Made by a program: the position numbers and the translations under genes
DNA from: Nocardioides daeguensis
Lineage (GTDB): Bacteria; Actinomycetota; Actinomycetes; Propionibacteriales; Nocardioidaceae
Length of the DNA: 64,000 nt
Assembly (NCBI RefSeq): GCF_019192965.1
Contig: NZ_JAHTKU010000015.1
Coordinates: forward strand, 62,001-126,000
Reading direction: 5' to 3'
The notes under the pieces: model-generated
The model's database searches: none
What the model was told of the DNA's origin: nothing
Seen by the model: only the letters and a program-made list of their open reading frames with translations
Part shown: positions 40,931 to 49,870 of the stretch, piece by piece
How positions within the stretch are numbered: position 1 is the first letter of the stretch
How the letters are laid out: every line of letters starts with the position of its first letter

Positions 40931-41499
40931 TTGCCGGCCTCCTCGTCCTCGGGGGTGCCGGGCTGCGTCGGGGTGGCCGACGGGGTGGCCGACGCGGCCT
41001 CGACGGCACGGAAGTCGTCGACCAGCCAGCGTCCCTTCTCCCGCACCAGCGACACCTCCCAGCGCAACCGCGGCGGGTTGGCCAGCAGGCCCGCCGGCGT
41101 CGTCTCGGCGTCGACGGCGACCAGCACCTGGGCGGAGTCGGAGTCGATGCTGTCGACCGCGGCCTGACGGACCTTCCCCCGGCTCTTCAGGCCGGTCTCG
41201 GCGTAGGCGGCCAGCAGGCCGTCGGTCGAGGCCCGGAACTGCTCGGCGAACGGCTCGGTCAGCAGGGAGGCGACCCGGTCGGTGTACGCCGCCACGTCCG
41301 TGACGTCATAGGTGTTGACGCTGGACGCGAAGCGGGACGCCGCGGCGACGGCGTCGGCCCGTGCGTCGGCCTGCTCCTGCTGCGTGGACACCGGACGCAC
41401 CAGGGCCCAGACCCCGAGGGCGACGCCGGCGACCAGCACCAGGCCCAGCACCAGCGCGACCGGCCGCGCGGCGGCCCAACGCTCGTCCGGCGCGCTCAC
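40927..41499 (-). CDS. Mce-associated membrane protein
   Basis: 190 residues from GTG 41499 (VSAPDERW), chosen because it gives the GTGA overlap with mceF used throughout this operon. One membrane helix (about 13-35, VALVLGLVLVAGVALGVWAL), then an NTF2-like domain (SVNTYDVTDVAAYTDRVASL, LVREKGRWLVDDFRAVE) and a short disordered tail. Paralogous in layout to the next gene. Probable partner of the Mce complex. Confidence 0.82.
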   Translation of the reverse strand: MSAPDERWAAARPVALVLGLVLVAGVALGVWALVRPVSTQQEQADARADAVAAASRFASSVNTYDVTDVAAYTDRVASLLTEPFAEQFRASTDGLLAAYAETGLKSRGKVRQAAVDSIDSDSAQVLVAVDAETTPAGLLANPPRLRWEVSLVREKGRWLVDDFRAVEAASATPSATPTQPGTPEDEEAGK

Positions 41500-42689
41500 T
41501 CCTGCACCGCCGCCCCGACCACCAGCGATCGCCACGACTCACCTCCCTCGTCCTGCGCCGCCGACTCGGGGACGCCCGCCCCCGGCAGCAGCCGCTTCGT
41601 CGTCTCGTCATAGGTGGCCACGATCCGCGGCGTGGCGCACCGGCCCGCCGTCGCGGCCCGCTCCGGGGAGCCGGCCGAGGTGTCGAACGGCGGACGGACC
41701 GGCGTGTTGTTGGTGCAGATGCCCGGGCTCGGCTGCATCGAGAGGCTGAAGCGGGCGGCGTACTTCCCGGTCACCGGGTCCTTGGCGAGGATCGAGTACG
41801 CGCCCTCCAGCCCGTAGGGCGCCAGCACCAGCACTCCTTGGATCCCGGGCAGGTGCGCCCGCACCACGCGGTTGGTCGTCACCATCTTCTCGACCAGGCG
41901 CCCCAACGGCTTGGCGTTCTCCGCGATCACGGCCTCCACCGTGCGGGCGGCCGACGCGCCCTTGTCGATGACCTGTCGCAGGTCGGGGTCGGCGGACCGG
42001 ATCGCCTCGGAGAGCAGGGCGAGGTTGTGCACGAAGGTGCGGATGTTGTCGCCGTGGTCGACCTGGGCCTGGAGCGCGACCCGCGAGTCACGGATCAGCT
42101 GGGCCGTGACGTCGTACTTCTCCTGCGCCGTGGCGATCACCTCCGAGGAGGTCTCGATCAGCCGACGCAGCTGGGGGCCGGTGCCGGTGAAGGCGACGCC
42201 GAGCTCGTCGACCACCGTGCGCAGGTCGTCGGTGGACACCGACGCCACAAGCGCGTCCAGGTTGGTGAGCAGCGCGTCGGTGCGCACCGGGATCTTCGTC
42301 GCGCCGCGGGCGATCTCGGAGCCGTCCCGCAGGAACGGCCCGCCGTCGCTGCTGGGCTGGAAGTCGAGGTACTGCTCACCGACCGCCGACTTGTTGGCGA
42401 CCACGGCGACGGTGTCGACGGGGATCCGCGCCGAGCGCTCGATCTCCACCTGCGCGTCGACACCCCCCGCGGTGAGCGTCATCGTCCGCACCCGGCCGAT
42501 GCTCACGCCGCGGTACGTCGCGTCGGCGCCGGCGAAGATGCCGCCCGAGTCGGCGAGGTGCACCGTCACGGTGTAGCCGCTGCGCCCGAAGAGCCGGCCC
42601 ACGTCGGCGTACCGGGCACCGATCCAGGTGGACCCGGCGACGGCGATCACCAGCAGCACGACGAGCTGGGTGCGCAACGTCGGCCTCAC
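41496..42689 (-). CDS. mceF: MCE family protein, MceF position
   Basis: 397 residues. N-terminal membrane helix (about 7-22), MCE/MlaD domain about 36-115 (YTVTVHLADSGGIFAGADATYRGVSIGRV, split here). A long alpha-helical region follows (about 140-270), then a C-terminal tail with paired Cys (GICTNNTPV, AGRCATPR). Six such proteins form the hexameric tunnel carrying lipid across the periplasm-like space. Sixth MCE gene of this operon. GTG start; GTGA overlap with the lipoprotein gene upstream. Confidence 0.9.
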   Translation of the reverse strand: MRPTLRTQLVVLLVIAVAGSTWIGARYADVGRLFGRSGYTVTVHLADSGGIFAGADATYRGVSIGRVRTMTLTAGGVDAQVEIERSARIPVDTVAVVANKSAVGEQYLDFQPSSDGGPFLRDGSEIARGATKIPVRTDALLTNLDALVASVSTDDLRTVVDELGVAFTGTGPQLRRLIETSSEVIATAQEKYDVTAQLIRDSRVALQAQVDHGDNIRTFVHNLALLSEAIRSADPDLRQVIDKGASAARTVEAVIAENAKPLGRLVEKMVTTNRVVRAHLPGIQGVLVLAPYGLEGAYSILAKDPVTGKYAARFSLSMQPSPGICTNNTPVRPPFDTSAGSPERAATAGRCATPRIVATYDETTKRLLPGAGVPESAAQDEGGESWRSLVVGAAVQE

Positions 42690-43786
42690 TGGACCGCGCT
42701 CCCGGCCACGACCGACGCCACGCCGTCCTGGGACTGCAGCCAGGCGACCATCGCGTCGCGCTCGGCCGGAGTCATCGCGGCGAAGGTCTTCTTGAAGTCG
42801 GTGGTGAAGTCCAGGACCGTGTTCAGGTAGTCGCCCGTCGCGGCCTGTGCCGCCTGCTCGGGCGAGTTGCCGACCACCGCGTCGGGGAAGGGGAACGTCG
42901 GCAGCACCCGCAGGGCGTCGACCAGGGCGTCCCCGCTGCGGGCCAGCTGGGCCACGATCGGCGCCAGGCGCTGCAGGTCGCGGACCGTCGCCGCGTGGGA
43001 CTTGTCGATCACCTCGGTCGCCACGTCGCTCAACGAGGTGAGGGACGAGATCATCGCGACCAGGTCGTCGCGCTGGGAGTCGAGGACCCGCAGCGCGGCC
43101 GGGAGACGGTCGAGGGCGGACTCGATCGCGGTGGTCTGGCCGCGGGTGGCCGCGGCCAGACGGTCGATCTGGCGCAGCGCCTCGACCAGGTCGCGCTTGG
43201 AGTCGTCGGCCGTCCCGACGATCGTGTCGAGCCGACGCAGCAGGATGCGCAGGTCGCTCTCGCGGCCCTCGATGGTGTCGTTGAGCTCGCTGGTGATGGC
43301 CGACAGCTTCGCCACCGAGCCTCCGTTGAGCACCATCGACAGCGCCCCCAGCACCTGCTCGATCTCCGGGTTCTGACCGGTGCTGGCGATCGGGATGGCG
43401 TCGCCGTCACCGAGCCGCCCCGACCCACCGTCCGGTGGCGGGGCGAGGGAGACGAACTTCTCCCCGAGGATGCTGGTCTGCCGGATGCTCGCCGTGGCGT
43501 CGTCGGGCAGCGTCACGTCGCCGTTGATGAGCAGCCGCACCCGCGCGTGCCATCCCTGCAAGGAGACGTCGGTGACCCGACCGACCGAGACGTCGTTCAC
43601 CTTGACCGCGCTCTGCGGGACCAGGTCGAGCACGTTCTCGAAGTCGACGGTGATCGAGTACGGCCGGTCGCCGACGTCGGCGCCGCCGGGGAGCGGGACG
43701 TCGCCCACGGAGCCCGAGCAGGCCGCGAGGGTGACGGCGAGGGACAGGGCGGCCGGTACGGCGACCAGGGCGCGGGCGCGGTTCAC
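42686..43786 (-). CDS. mceE: MCE family lipoprotein, MceE/LprK position
   Basis: 366 residues. Unlike its five sisters it has a lipobox, LAVTLAACSG (Cys about 23), so it is a lipoprotein, the rule for the fifth mce gene (MceE/LprK). MCE domain about 42-120 (YSITVDFENVLDLVPQSAVKVNDVSVGRV, split), followed by a long helical part. The lipid anchor probably fixes the hexamer at the membrane face. GTG start, GTGA overlap with mceD. Confidence 0.92.
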   Translation of the reverse strand: MNRARALVAVPAALSLAVTLAACSGSVGDVPLPGGADVGDRPYSITVDFENVLDLVPQSAVKVNDVSVGRVTDVSLQGWHARVRLLINGDVTLPDDATASIRQTSILGEKFVSLAPPPDGGSGRLGDGDAIPIASTGQNPEIEQVLGALSMVLNGGSVAKLSAITSELNDTIEGRESDLRILLRRLDTIVGTADDSKRDLVEALRQIDRLAAATRGQTTAIESALDRLPAALRVLDSQRDDLVAMISSLTSLSDVATEVIDKSHAATVRDLQRLAPIVAQLARSGDALVDALRVLPTFPFPDAVVGNSPEQAAQAATGDYLNTVLDFTTDFKKTFAAMTPAERDAMVAWLQSQDGVASVVAGSAVQ

Positions 43787-44976
43787 GGGGCGACTCCCAT
43801 CAGCGCGTCGATGCCACCGGTCTCCGCAGTCCGCGACGACGTACCGGCAGCGCCGGCGGCCAGCTGCTGGAGGACGCTGCCGACGGCGTAGCAGGCGTCG
43901 GCATGGTCGGGGTTCTGCTCGGCCGCGAGACCGCAGTACGCCGCGACCACCGCGGGCTGGGTGAGCAGTGAGAAGTCGTCGCTGGTCGGCGACTTGAGCA
44001 GGCCGCGGGTGTCCAGGGTCCCGGTGGCGGGGTTGTAGGCGGACACCAGGTGCGTGATCGCGTCGGGGCCGCCGACCAGCACCTCGGCCAGGTGCTCCTT
44101 GTTGCGGGCCAGGGTCTCGGCCACCTTCGACAGGCCCTTGACGGTCCCCTTGAGCGAGGTCCGGTTCTGGGCGACGTACCGCTCGACCTCGCCGAGCGAC
44201 CCGGCGAGGGACGACAGCGCGGCCGTGAGGTCGTCGCGCTCGCCGGCGAGGACCTGGGACACGGCGGACAGGCTGGTGTTGAACTCGCGGACCGCGGCGT
44301 CGTTGGCGTCGAGCATCTGCACGAAGCCGGCGAGCTTGGTGATCGCGTCGAAGAACTCGTCCTTGTTGTCGGCGAAGGTGCTGCTGAGCTCGGAGAGCGC
44401 GGTGATGGACTCGTTCAGCGCGGCGCCCTGGCCGTCGAGGTTGCGCGCCCCGTTGCTCACGAGCCGGGCCAGCGCCCCGTCCCGGTTGGCGCCGTCCGGG
44501 CCCAGCGCCGTGGCGAGCTGGTCGAGGGCCGCATAGGTCTCGTCGAGCTCGACGGGGACCTCGGTGCGCGCCTGGTCGAGGTAGGCGCCGTCCGCCAGCT
44601 TCCTGCCGCCCTCATAGGCGGGCGTCAGCTGCACGAACCGGTCCCCGACGATCGCCGGGGAGACGATGATCGCGTGCACGTCCTCGGGCACGGGGTAGCG
44701 CGCATCCCAGGAGAGCTTGACCCGCACCTTCGTCCCCCTCGGGGTGACGGAGTCGACGGTCCCGACCGTCACGCCGAGGATCCGGACGGTCGAGCCCGGG
44801 TAGAGCGAGACCGTACGGCTGAAGTCGACGGTCAGGTGCTGCCGGCGCTCACCGGGCCACAGCCGGATCACGCCGGCTCCGGCCAGCGCGACCGTCACGA
44901 CCACGGCGAACAGGGTCGCCACCCCGATCACCGCTCGGGGACGGATGCGGCTGCTGCGCGACTCGACGGCACTCAC
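43783..44976 (-). CDS. mceD: MCE family protein, MceD position
   Basis: 397 residues from GTG 44976, giving GTGA with mceC. Membrane helix about 18-38, MCE domain about 48-125 (HLTVDFSRTVSLYPGSTVRILGVTVGTV, split), then a coiled helical region to about 290. A C-terminal tail has two Cys (AYCGLAAEQNPDHADACYAVG). An upstream extension of the frame overlaps mceC coding sequence and was discarded. Part of the six-subunit lipid tunnel. Confidence 0.9.
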   Translation of the reverse strand: MSAVESRSSRIRPRAVIGVATLFAVVVTVALAGAGVIRLWPGERRQHLTVDFSRTVSLYPGSTVRILGVTVGTVDSVTPRGTKVRVKLSWDARYPVPEDVHAIIVSPAIVGDRFVQLTPAYEGGRKLADGAYLDQARTEVPVELDETYAALDQLATALGPDGANRDGALARLVSNGARNLDGQGAALNESITALSELSSTFADNKDEFFDAITKLAGFVQMLDANDAAVREFNTSLSAVSQVLAGERDDLTAALSSLAGSLGEVERYVAQNRTSLKGTVKGLSKVAETLARNKEHLAEVLVGGPDAITHLVSAYNPATGTLDTRGLLKSPTSDDFSLLTQPAVVAAYCGLAAEQNPDHADACYAVGSVLQQLAAGAAGTSSRTAETGGIDALMGVAP

Positions 44977-45944
44977 AGGCCCGGCACCCCCAACATGCTC
45001 ATCAGGTTGTAGATGAAGCCGTCGATCCACGGCCCGTTGCCGGTCGCGCTGTTGACCCCGTCGTAGAAGGCGGGCAGCTTCTCGAGTGCGGCATCGATGT
45101 TCTTCTCGTTGGCCTCGAGGACGTCGAGCACGCTGTCGAGGTGCACCAGGGTCGGCTTCAGCGCCGCGCTGGTGTCGCGCACCAGGCCGCGCAGCTGCGT
45201 GCTCAGGTCGCGCACGGCGACGAGCAGGTCGTGGACGGCGTCGCGGCGCGCCGTCAGCGCGGCGAACAGCGTGCCGCCGTCGCGGAACAGCCGGGCGAGC
45301 TCACCCTTGCGGGCGTCGAGGGTGTCGGCCACCCCGGACAGGTTCTTCAGCAGGGCGTCGATCTGCTCGTCGCGCTTGACCAGGTTCCGCGAGAGCCGGG
45401 TGATCCCGTCGACCGTGCCGCGGAAGCCCTCCGGGGTGTGCTCGCTGGCGTCGGCCAGCACGTCCATCGCGTGTGCCAGCTGGTCGGTGTCGATCTGCTG
45501 GGTGGTGGTCGCCAGGTCGGAGAACGCCGCCACGACGTCGTACGGCGGGGTCGTCCGCGCGGTCGGGATCGTGTCGCCGGCGTCGAGGCGTCCCGTGCCC
45601 TTCGGCTCGAGGGCGACGTACATCGTCCCGAGCAGGGTCTTGATCCGGATCGCGGCCTCGGTGTCCGAGCGGAGATCGTCGGCGTGGCTGCTCATCGTGA
45701 ACGACACCGTCACGGTGGCGCCGTCGAGGTCGAGCGCGGTGACCTTGCCGACCCGGACGCCGGCCATCCGGACGTCGTCGCCCTTCTTCAGCCCGCCCAC
45801 CTCGGTGAACTGGGCGCGGTAGGTCTCGCCGTCCCCGATGAGCGGCAGCCGCTTGACGTTGAGGGCGAGCGCCAGCCCCAGGACCAGGATCGCGACACCG
45901 ATGACGCCCACGACGGTGGGGTTGCGGTCGCGCACGGGCTTCAT
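44973..45944 (-). CDS. mceC: MCE family protein, MceC position
   Basis: 323 residues. Start set at ATG 45944 rather than ATG 45950: it has GGAG eight bases upstream and gives a four-base ATGA overlap with mceB, whereas 45950 would leave only two bases between GGAG and ATG. Membrane helix about 9-28, MCE domain about 40-120 (YRAQFTEVGGLKKGDDVRMAGVRVGKV, split), helical remainder. Ends GFIYNLMSMLGVPGL, the conserved-looking hydrophobic end. Confidence 0.9.
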   Translation of the reverse strand: MKPVRDRNPTVVGVIGVAILVLGLALALNVKRLPLIGDGETYRAQFTEVGGLKKGDDVRMAGVRVGKVTALDLDGATVTVSFTMSSHADDLRSDTEAAIRIKTLLGTMYVALEPKGTGRLDAGDTIPTARTTPPYDVVAAFSDLATTTQQIDTDQLAHAMDVLADASEHTPEGFRGTVDGITRLSRNLVKRDEQIDALLKNLSGVADTLDARKGELARLFRDGGTLFAALTARRDAVHDLLVAVRDLSTQLRGLVRDTSAALKPTLVHLDSVLDVLEANEKNIDAALEKLPAFYDGVNSATGNGPWIDGFIYNLMSMLGVPGL

Positions 45945-47020
45945 CGGCATCGCTCCACGCCCTCTCCTTGGACCTTCACGCGCGTCGTGGTGAAGAAGTC
46001 GCGGCGCTGCTGCCAGCCCTGGACCGTCGGCAGGGCCGGCAGCGACCCGCGCACGCCGATCTCGCAGACGTAGAAGTTGAAGAAGGAGCCGTACGCCATG
46101 GCGCTGGTGAGCCGGTCGAGCTTGATGGGCAGCACCTTCACGGTCTGGTCGAGTCGGGTCCGCGCCGAGGGGGTGTCCAGGCTCGCGCTGAGCGTCGCGA
46201 GCCCGGCGAGGTCGTCGGCCAGCGGCTCCCGGATGTCGCCGAGGAGGTCCGCCGTGGAGCCGGCCAGGTCCGCGATCGGGTCGAGCCCGCCGAGCAGCTT
46301 CCCCCGGTCCGCGGCCAGGCCGCTGATCAGCTGCTGCAGGGTGGAGATGGTGTCGGACAGCTCGGTGTCGCGGTCGTTGAAGGTGGTGAGGACGGCGGTG
46401 AGGTTGCCGATCAGGTCACCGATCAGCCGGTCGCGATCGGCGAGGGTGCCGGTCAGCGACGCGGTCCGGTCGAGCAGGGACGTCACCGTCCCGCTCTCAC
46501 CCTGGAAGACCTGGATCAGCTCGAAGGCGAGCTGGTTGGTCTGCTCCGGGTCGAGGGCCCGGAAGAGCGGCTTGAAGCCGGCGAACAGGGCCGTCAGGTC
46601 GAGGGCGGGGGTGGTCCGCGCGATCGGGATCGTCCCGCCCGCGCGCAGCGGACGCCCGCGACCCTCGATGCCCGGGCTCAGCGCCAGGTAGCGCTGGCCC
46701 ACCATGTTGCGGTAGCGCAGCGCGGCCACCGTCGCGTCGGTGAGGGTGAGCGAGGAGTCCACCGAGAAGCCGACCACGGCCTGGGTGCCGCCGCGGACGT
46801 CGATGTCGGTGACCCGGCCGACCCGGACGCCCGCGATCCGGACGTCGTCGCCGGTCACCAGGCTGGTGGCGTCGGAGAACACCGCGCGGTACTCGGTGCG
46901 CTCGTCGAACGAGGCGTTGCCGATCACCATCGCGATGGCGGTCGTCATCAGGGCGGTCGCGACGAGGAAGCTCAGCAGCTTGACCAGCGCCCCCACGCTG
47001 GACCGGTCCCAACGGTTCAC
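45941..47020 (-). CDS. mceB: MCE family protein, MceB position
   Basis: 359 residues. Membrane helix about 9-29 (ALVKLLSFLVATALMTTAIAM, split in parts), MCE domain about 40-118 (YRAVFSDATSLVTGDDVRIAGVRVGRV, split), helical region, and a C-terminal YVCEIGVRGSLPALP segment. The first Arg-Val-Gly block (VRVGRV) is the family signature. GTG start at 47020 overlaps mceA by four bases. Confidence 0.9.
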   Translation of the reverse strand: MNRWDRSSVGALVKLLSFLVATALMTTAIAMVIGNASFDERTEYRAVFSDATSLVTGDDVRIAGVRVGRVTDIDVRGGTQAVVGFSVDSSLTLTDATVAALRYRNMVGQRYLALSPGIEGRGRPLRAGGTIPIARTTPALDLTALFAGFKPLFRALDPEQTNQLAFELIQVFQGESGTVTSLLDRTASLTGTLADRDRLIGDLIGNLTAVLTTFNDRDTELSDTISTLQQLISGLAADRGKLLGGLDPIADLAGSTADLLGDIREPLADDLAGLATLSASLDTPSARTRLDQTVKVLPIKLDRLTSAMAYGSFFNFYVCEIGVRGSLPALPTVQGWQQRRDFFTTTRVKVQGEGVERCR

Positions 47021-48264
47021 CGGACGCTCACCTCCGCACCCTCCAGGGCGGGTGCCGCCAGGTCGGTGGCCAGGTCGGGGACCTCGCGCGGGTCCACACC
47101 CGCCGCCCCGGCGACCAGCGCGGTGACCAGGCTGCGCCGGTGGTCCGCGATGCCGAACAGGGCCAGGACGTCCGCCGACGCCCCCGGGGCGGGCTTGTCG
47201 CCGTCGTACGGCGGGCTCGGCAGGGTCCGGCAGCCCGGGCCCGGGGCCCGGCCGACCGCCGGATACCTCGGCTCCTCGCCGGCGGCGTACCCGGTCGCGA
47301 GGCGCGGGCCGAACTCGATCGAGACATGCGCGCGCCGGTCGCGGAAGGCGTCGTCGAGACGGGGCATCAGGCCCTCGATGCCGTTCAGCACGCAGCTCAG
47401 CGTCGGCGCGTAGCGCGCCAGCAGGTCGAGGGTCGCCTGCGACTCGTCGGCGAGGGTGATCACCTGGTCGCCGTACTCGTCGAGGAACGCGTCGGCGGTG
47501 TCGGCCAGCCGGTCGACGCCGGCGAACAGCTTCGCGATCTGCTGCTGCTTGGCGACCACGGTGTCGCCGGTGACGACGGCGTCGGCGAGCAGGTCGCCGA
47601 TCTCGGGCATCGCGTCGCCGTAGATCTGCGAGGCCTGCCCGAGCGCGACGATGTCCTCCACGAGCTCGTCGCTGAGCGGCTCCAGCTTCACGAGGTAGGC
47701 CTCGAGCTCGTCGAGGGAGGCGCCCAGCTCGGCGCCCTGGCCGTCGAGCGCCTCGGAGAGCGCCGTCAACGTCGCCGAGAGCTGGGCCGGCTGGACGGCG
47801 GTGAGCAGCGGGTACGCGTCGTCGAGCAGCCGCTCGACCTCGGCCGGGATCGTGCCCTGCCTGATCCGGTCACCGGCGGCGATGGCCCGGCCGCCGGCCC
47901 CCGACACCGGGCGCAGGTCGACGTACTTCTCCCCGAACAGGGTCTTCGGCACGATGAACGCCTCGACCTGGGCCGGGATGGTGGCGGCGAGGTCCGGGTC
48001 GAGCCGCAGGTCGATCTCGGCGGCGCCCCCGTCGACCGCGATCGCCTCCACCCGGCCGACGATCACGCCGCGCAGCTTGACGTCCGCGTTCTTGCTCAGG
48101 GCGAGCCCGACCCGCTCGCTGACCACCGTCACCGGCACGTCGTTGCTGAACCTCTTGGTGAACACGGCGTGGGTCAGCCAGAGGACCGCCACGATGAGGG
48201 CGAGGAAGACGATGCCGCAGGTGCGCACCACGCCGGTGCGCTGGTGCAGCGCGACGCGCGCCAT
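47017..48264 (-). CDS. mceA: MCE family protein, MceA position
   Basis: 415 residues, first and longest MCE subunit. Membrane helix about 13-33 (TCGIVFLALIVAVLWLTHAVF, split). MCE domain about 40-115 (VTVVSERVGLALSKNADVKLRGVIVGRV, split). A helical zone follows, then a Pro/Gly-rich C-terminal region with Cys in TLSCVLNGI and GPGCRTLPSP. Start ATG 48264 shares one base with the yrbE stop (TGATG), so translation is coupled. Confidence 0.92.
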   Translation of the reverse strand: MARVALHQRTGVVRTCGIVFLALIVAVLWLTHAVFTKRFSNDVPVTVVSERVGLALSKNADVKLRGVIVGRVEAIAVDGGAAEIDLRLDPDLAATIPAQVEAFIVPKTLFGEKYVDLRPVSGAGGRAIAAGDRIRQGTIPAEVERLLDDAYPLLTAVQPAQLSATLTALSEALDGQGAELGASLDELEAYLVKLEPLSDELVEDIVALGQASQIYGDAMPEIGDLLADAVVTGDTVVAKQQQIAKLFAGVDRLADTADAFLDEYGDQVITLADESQATLDLLARYAPTLSCVLNGIEGLMPRLDDAFRDRRAHVSIEFGPRLATGYAAGEEPRYPAVGRAPGPGCRTLPSPPYDGDKPAPGASADVLALFGIADHRRSLVTALVAGAAGVDPREVPDLATDLAAPALEGAEVSVR

Positions 48265-49091
48265 CAGCCCGCCAGCCGGACGGTGGTGGTGGTCCCCCAG
48301 ATGGCCATCGACAGCAGCAGGTCGATGACGTTGATCGCGACGATCGAGGTCCGCACGGCGCGGCCGACGGCGACGCCGACCCCGACCGGGCCGCCGGTCG
48401 CGGTGTAGCCGTAGTAGCAGTGCACCAGGATCACCACGACGGCGAAGACCAGCACCTTGACGAACGACCACGCGATGTCGGCCGGTGGCAGGAACAGCGT
48501 GAAGTAGTGGTCGTAGGTGCCGCTGCTCTGCCCGTAGGCCAGGGTCACCGTCAGCCGGGTGGCGGCGTACGACGACAGCAGGCCCGCGACGTAGAGCGGG
48601 ATCACCGCGATCAGCCCGGCGATCACCCGGGTCCCGACCAGGTAGGGCAGGGAGCGGATCGCCATCACCTCGAGGGCGTCGACCTCCTCGGAGATCCGCA
48701 TGGCGCCGAGCTGCGCGGTGAAGCCGCAGCCCACGGTGGCCGCCAGCGCGATGCCGGTGACGAGCGGGGCGATCTCGCGGGTGTTGAAGTAGGCGGAGAA
48801 GAAGCCGGCGAAGGCGCCGGTGCCGAGCTGGTTCAGGGCGGTGTAGCCCTGCAGCCCGACCTCGGTGCCGGTGAAGAAGGCCATCGCGACCACGACGCCG
48901 ACGGTGCCGCCGATGACGGCGAGCGCCCCTTGGCCGAACGCGACCTCTCCGAGCAGCTGGAAGGTCTGCCGCGGGTAGCGGACCAGGGTGCCCGGCAGCC
49001 AGGAGACGACGCGCGCGTAGAAGACCAGGTGGTCCCCGAGCTCGTCGACGAGACCGGTGGAGCGGCGGCGCAGCGAGTCGAGGGTCGCCAT
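48264..49091 (-). CDS. MlaE/YrbE permease, second copy (YrbEB)
   Basis: 275 residues, integral membrane permease of the MlaE family, about five helices. Core motif RISEEVDALEVMAIRSLPYLVGTRV (split; about 150-174) is the E-x-D-A-L-x-V-M-x-I coupling signature that contacts the ATPase. It pairs with the preceding YrbEA to form the heteromeric transporter under the Mce tunnel. The ATPase (MceG/MkL) is not in this window; in mycobacteria it is encoded elsewhere. TGATG overlap with its upstream neighbour. Confidence 0.93.
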   Translation of the reverse strand: MATLDSLRRRSTGLVDELGDHLVFYARVVSWLPGTLVRYPRQTFQLLGEVAFGQGALAVIGGTVGVVVAMAFFTGTEVGLQGYTALNQLGTGAFAGFFSAYFNTREIAPLVTGIALAATVGCGFTAQLGAMRISEEVDALEVMAIRSLPYLVGTRVIAGLIAVIPLYVAGLLSSYAATRLTVTLAYGQSSGTYDHYFTLFLPPADIAWSFVKVLVFAVVVILVHCYYGYTATGGPVGVGVAVGRAVRTSIVAINVIDLLLSMAIWGTTTTVRLAG

Positions 49092-49870
49092 CACAGGGCC
49101 TTCGCCGGGATGATCTGGAAGTAGAGCGTCGTCATCACGAAGTTGGCCACGAACAGCAGCAGGAAGGTGATCACGACGGTCTCGTTGACGGCCTGGCCGA
49201 CGCCGCGCGGGCCGCCGCCGGCGTTCATCCCCTGGAACGCCGCACACACGCCGGCGATCAGCCCGAACACGAGCGCCTTGGCCATGCCCTGCCACAGGTC
49301 CGGCAGCTGCGCGAGTGCGGTGAAGCTGGCGAGGTAGGCGCCGGGCGTGCCGCCCTGCAGGATCACGTTGAAGAAGTAGCCGCCGAGGACGCCGACGAAG
49401 CTGACCAGCCCGTTGAGGAAGACCGCGACCAGCATGCTGGCCAGCACGCGCGGGACGACCAGACGCTGCACCGGGTCGATGCCCATCACCATCATGGCGT
49501 CCAGCTCCTCGCGGATCTTCCGCGCGCCGAGGTCGGCCGCGATCGCCGAGCCCCCGGCGCCGGCCACCAGCAGGGCGGTCGCGATCGGTCCGGCCTCCCG
49601 CACGATGGCGAGCACGGCGGCCGAGCCGGTGAAGGACTGGGCGCCGAACTGCTGGATCAGGCTCCCGGCCTGCAAGGCGATCACTGCGCCGAACGGGATC
49701 GCCACGAGCGCCGTGGGGACGATCGTGACCGACGCGAGGAACCAGGCCTGTTGGACGAACTCACGCACCTGGAAGGGTCCGCGGAACAGCGCCAGGAACG
49801 CGTCGGCACCGAAGGCGAAGAGGCGACCGGCAGCGGTGAAGGGTCGTCCGGCAACGGCGAGAGCGCTCAC
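49091..49870 (-). CDS. MlaE/YrbE permease, first copy (YrbEA)
   Basis: 259 residues with the MlaE fold. Signature KIREELDAMMVMGIDPVQRLVVPRVLA (split; about 118-144), preceded by AGAGGSAIAADLGA. Forms the permease with YrbEB. GTG start at 49870 overlaps the stop of the LADTG surface protein (GTGA at 49867-49870), tying that protein to the mce operon at the level of translation. In mycobacteria yrbEA is usually the first structural gene; here it is second. Confidence 0.93.
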   Translation of the reverse strand: MSALAVAGRPFTAAGRLFAFGADAFLALFRGPFQVREFVQQAWFLASVTIVPTALVAIPFGAVIALQAGSLIQQFGAQSFTGSAAVLAIVREAGPIATALLVAGAGGSAIAADLGARKIREELDAMMVMGIDPVQRLVVPRVLASMLVAVFLNGLVSFVGVLGGYFFNVILQGGTPGAYLASFTALAQLPDLWQGMAKALVFGLIAGVCAAFQGMNAGGGPRGVGQAVNETVVITFLLLFVANFVMTTLYFQIIPAKAL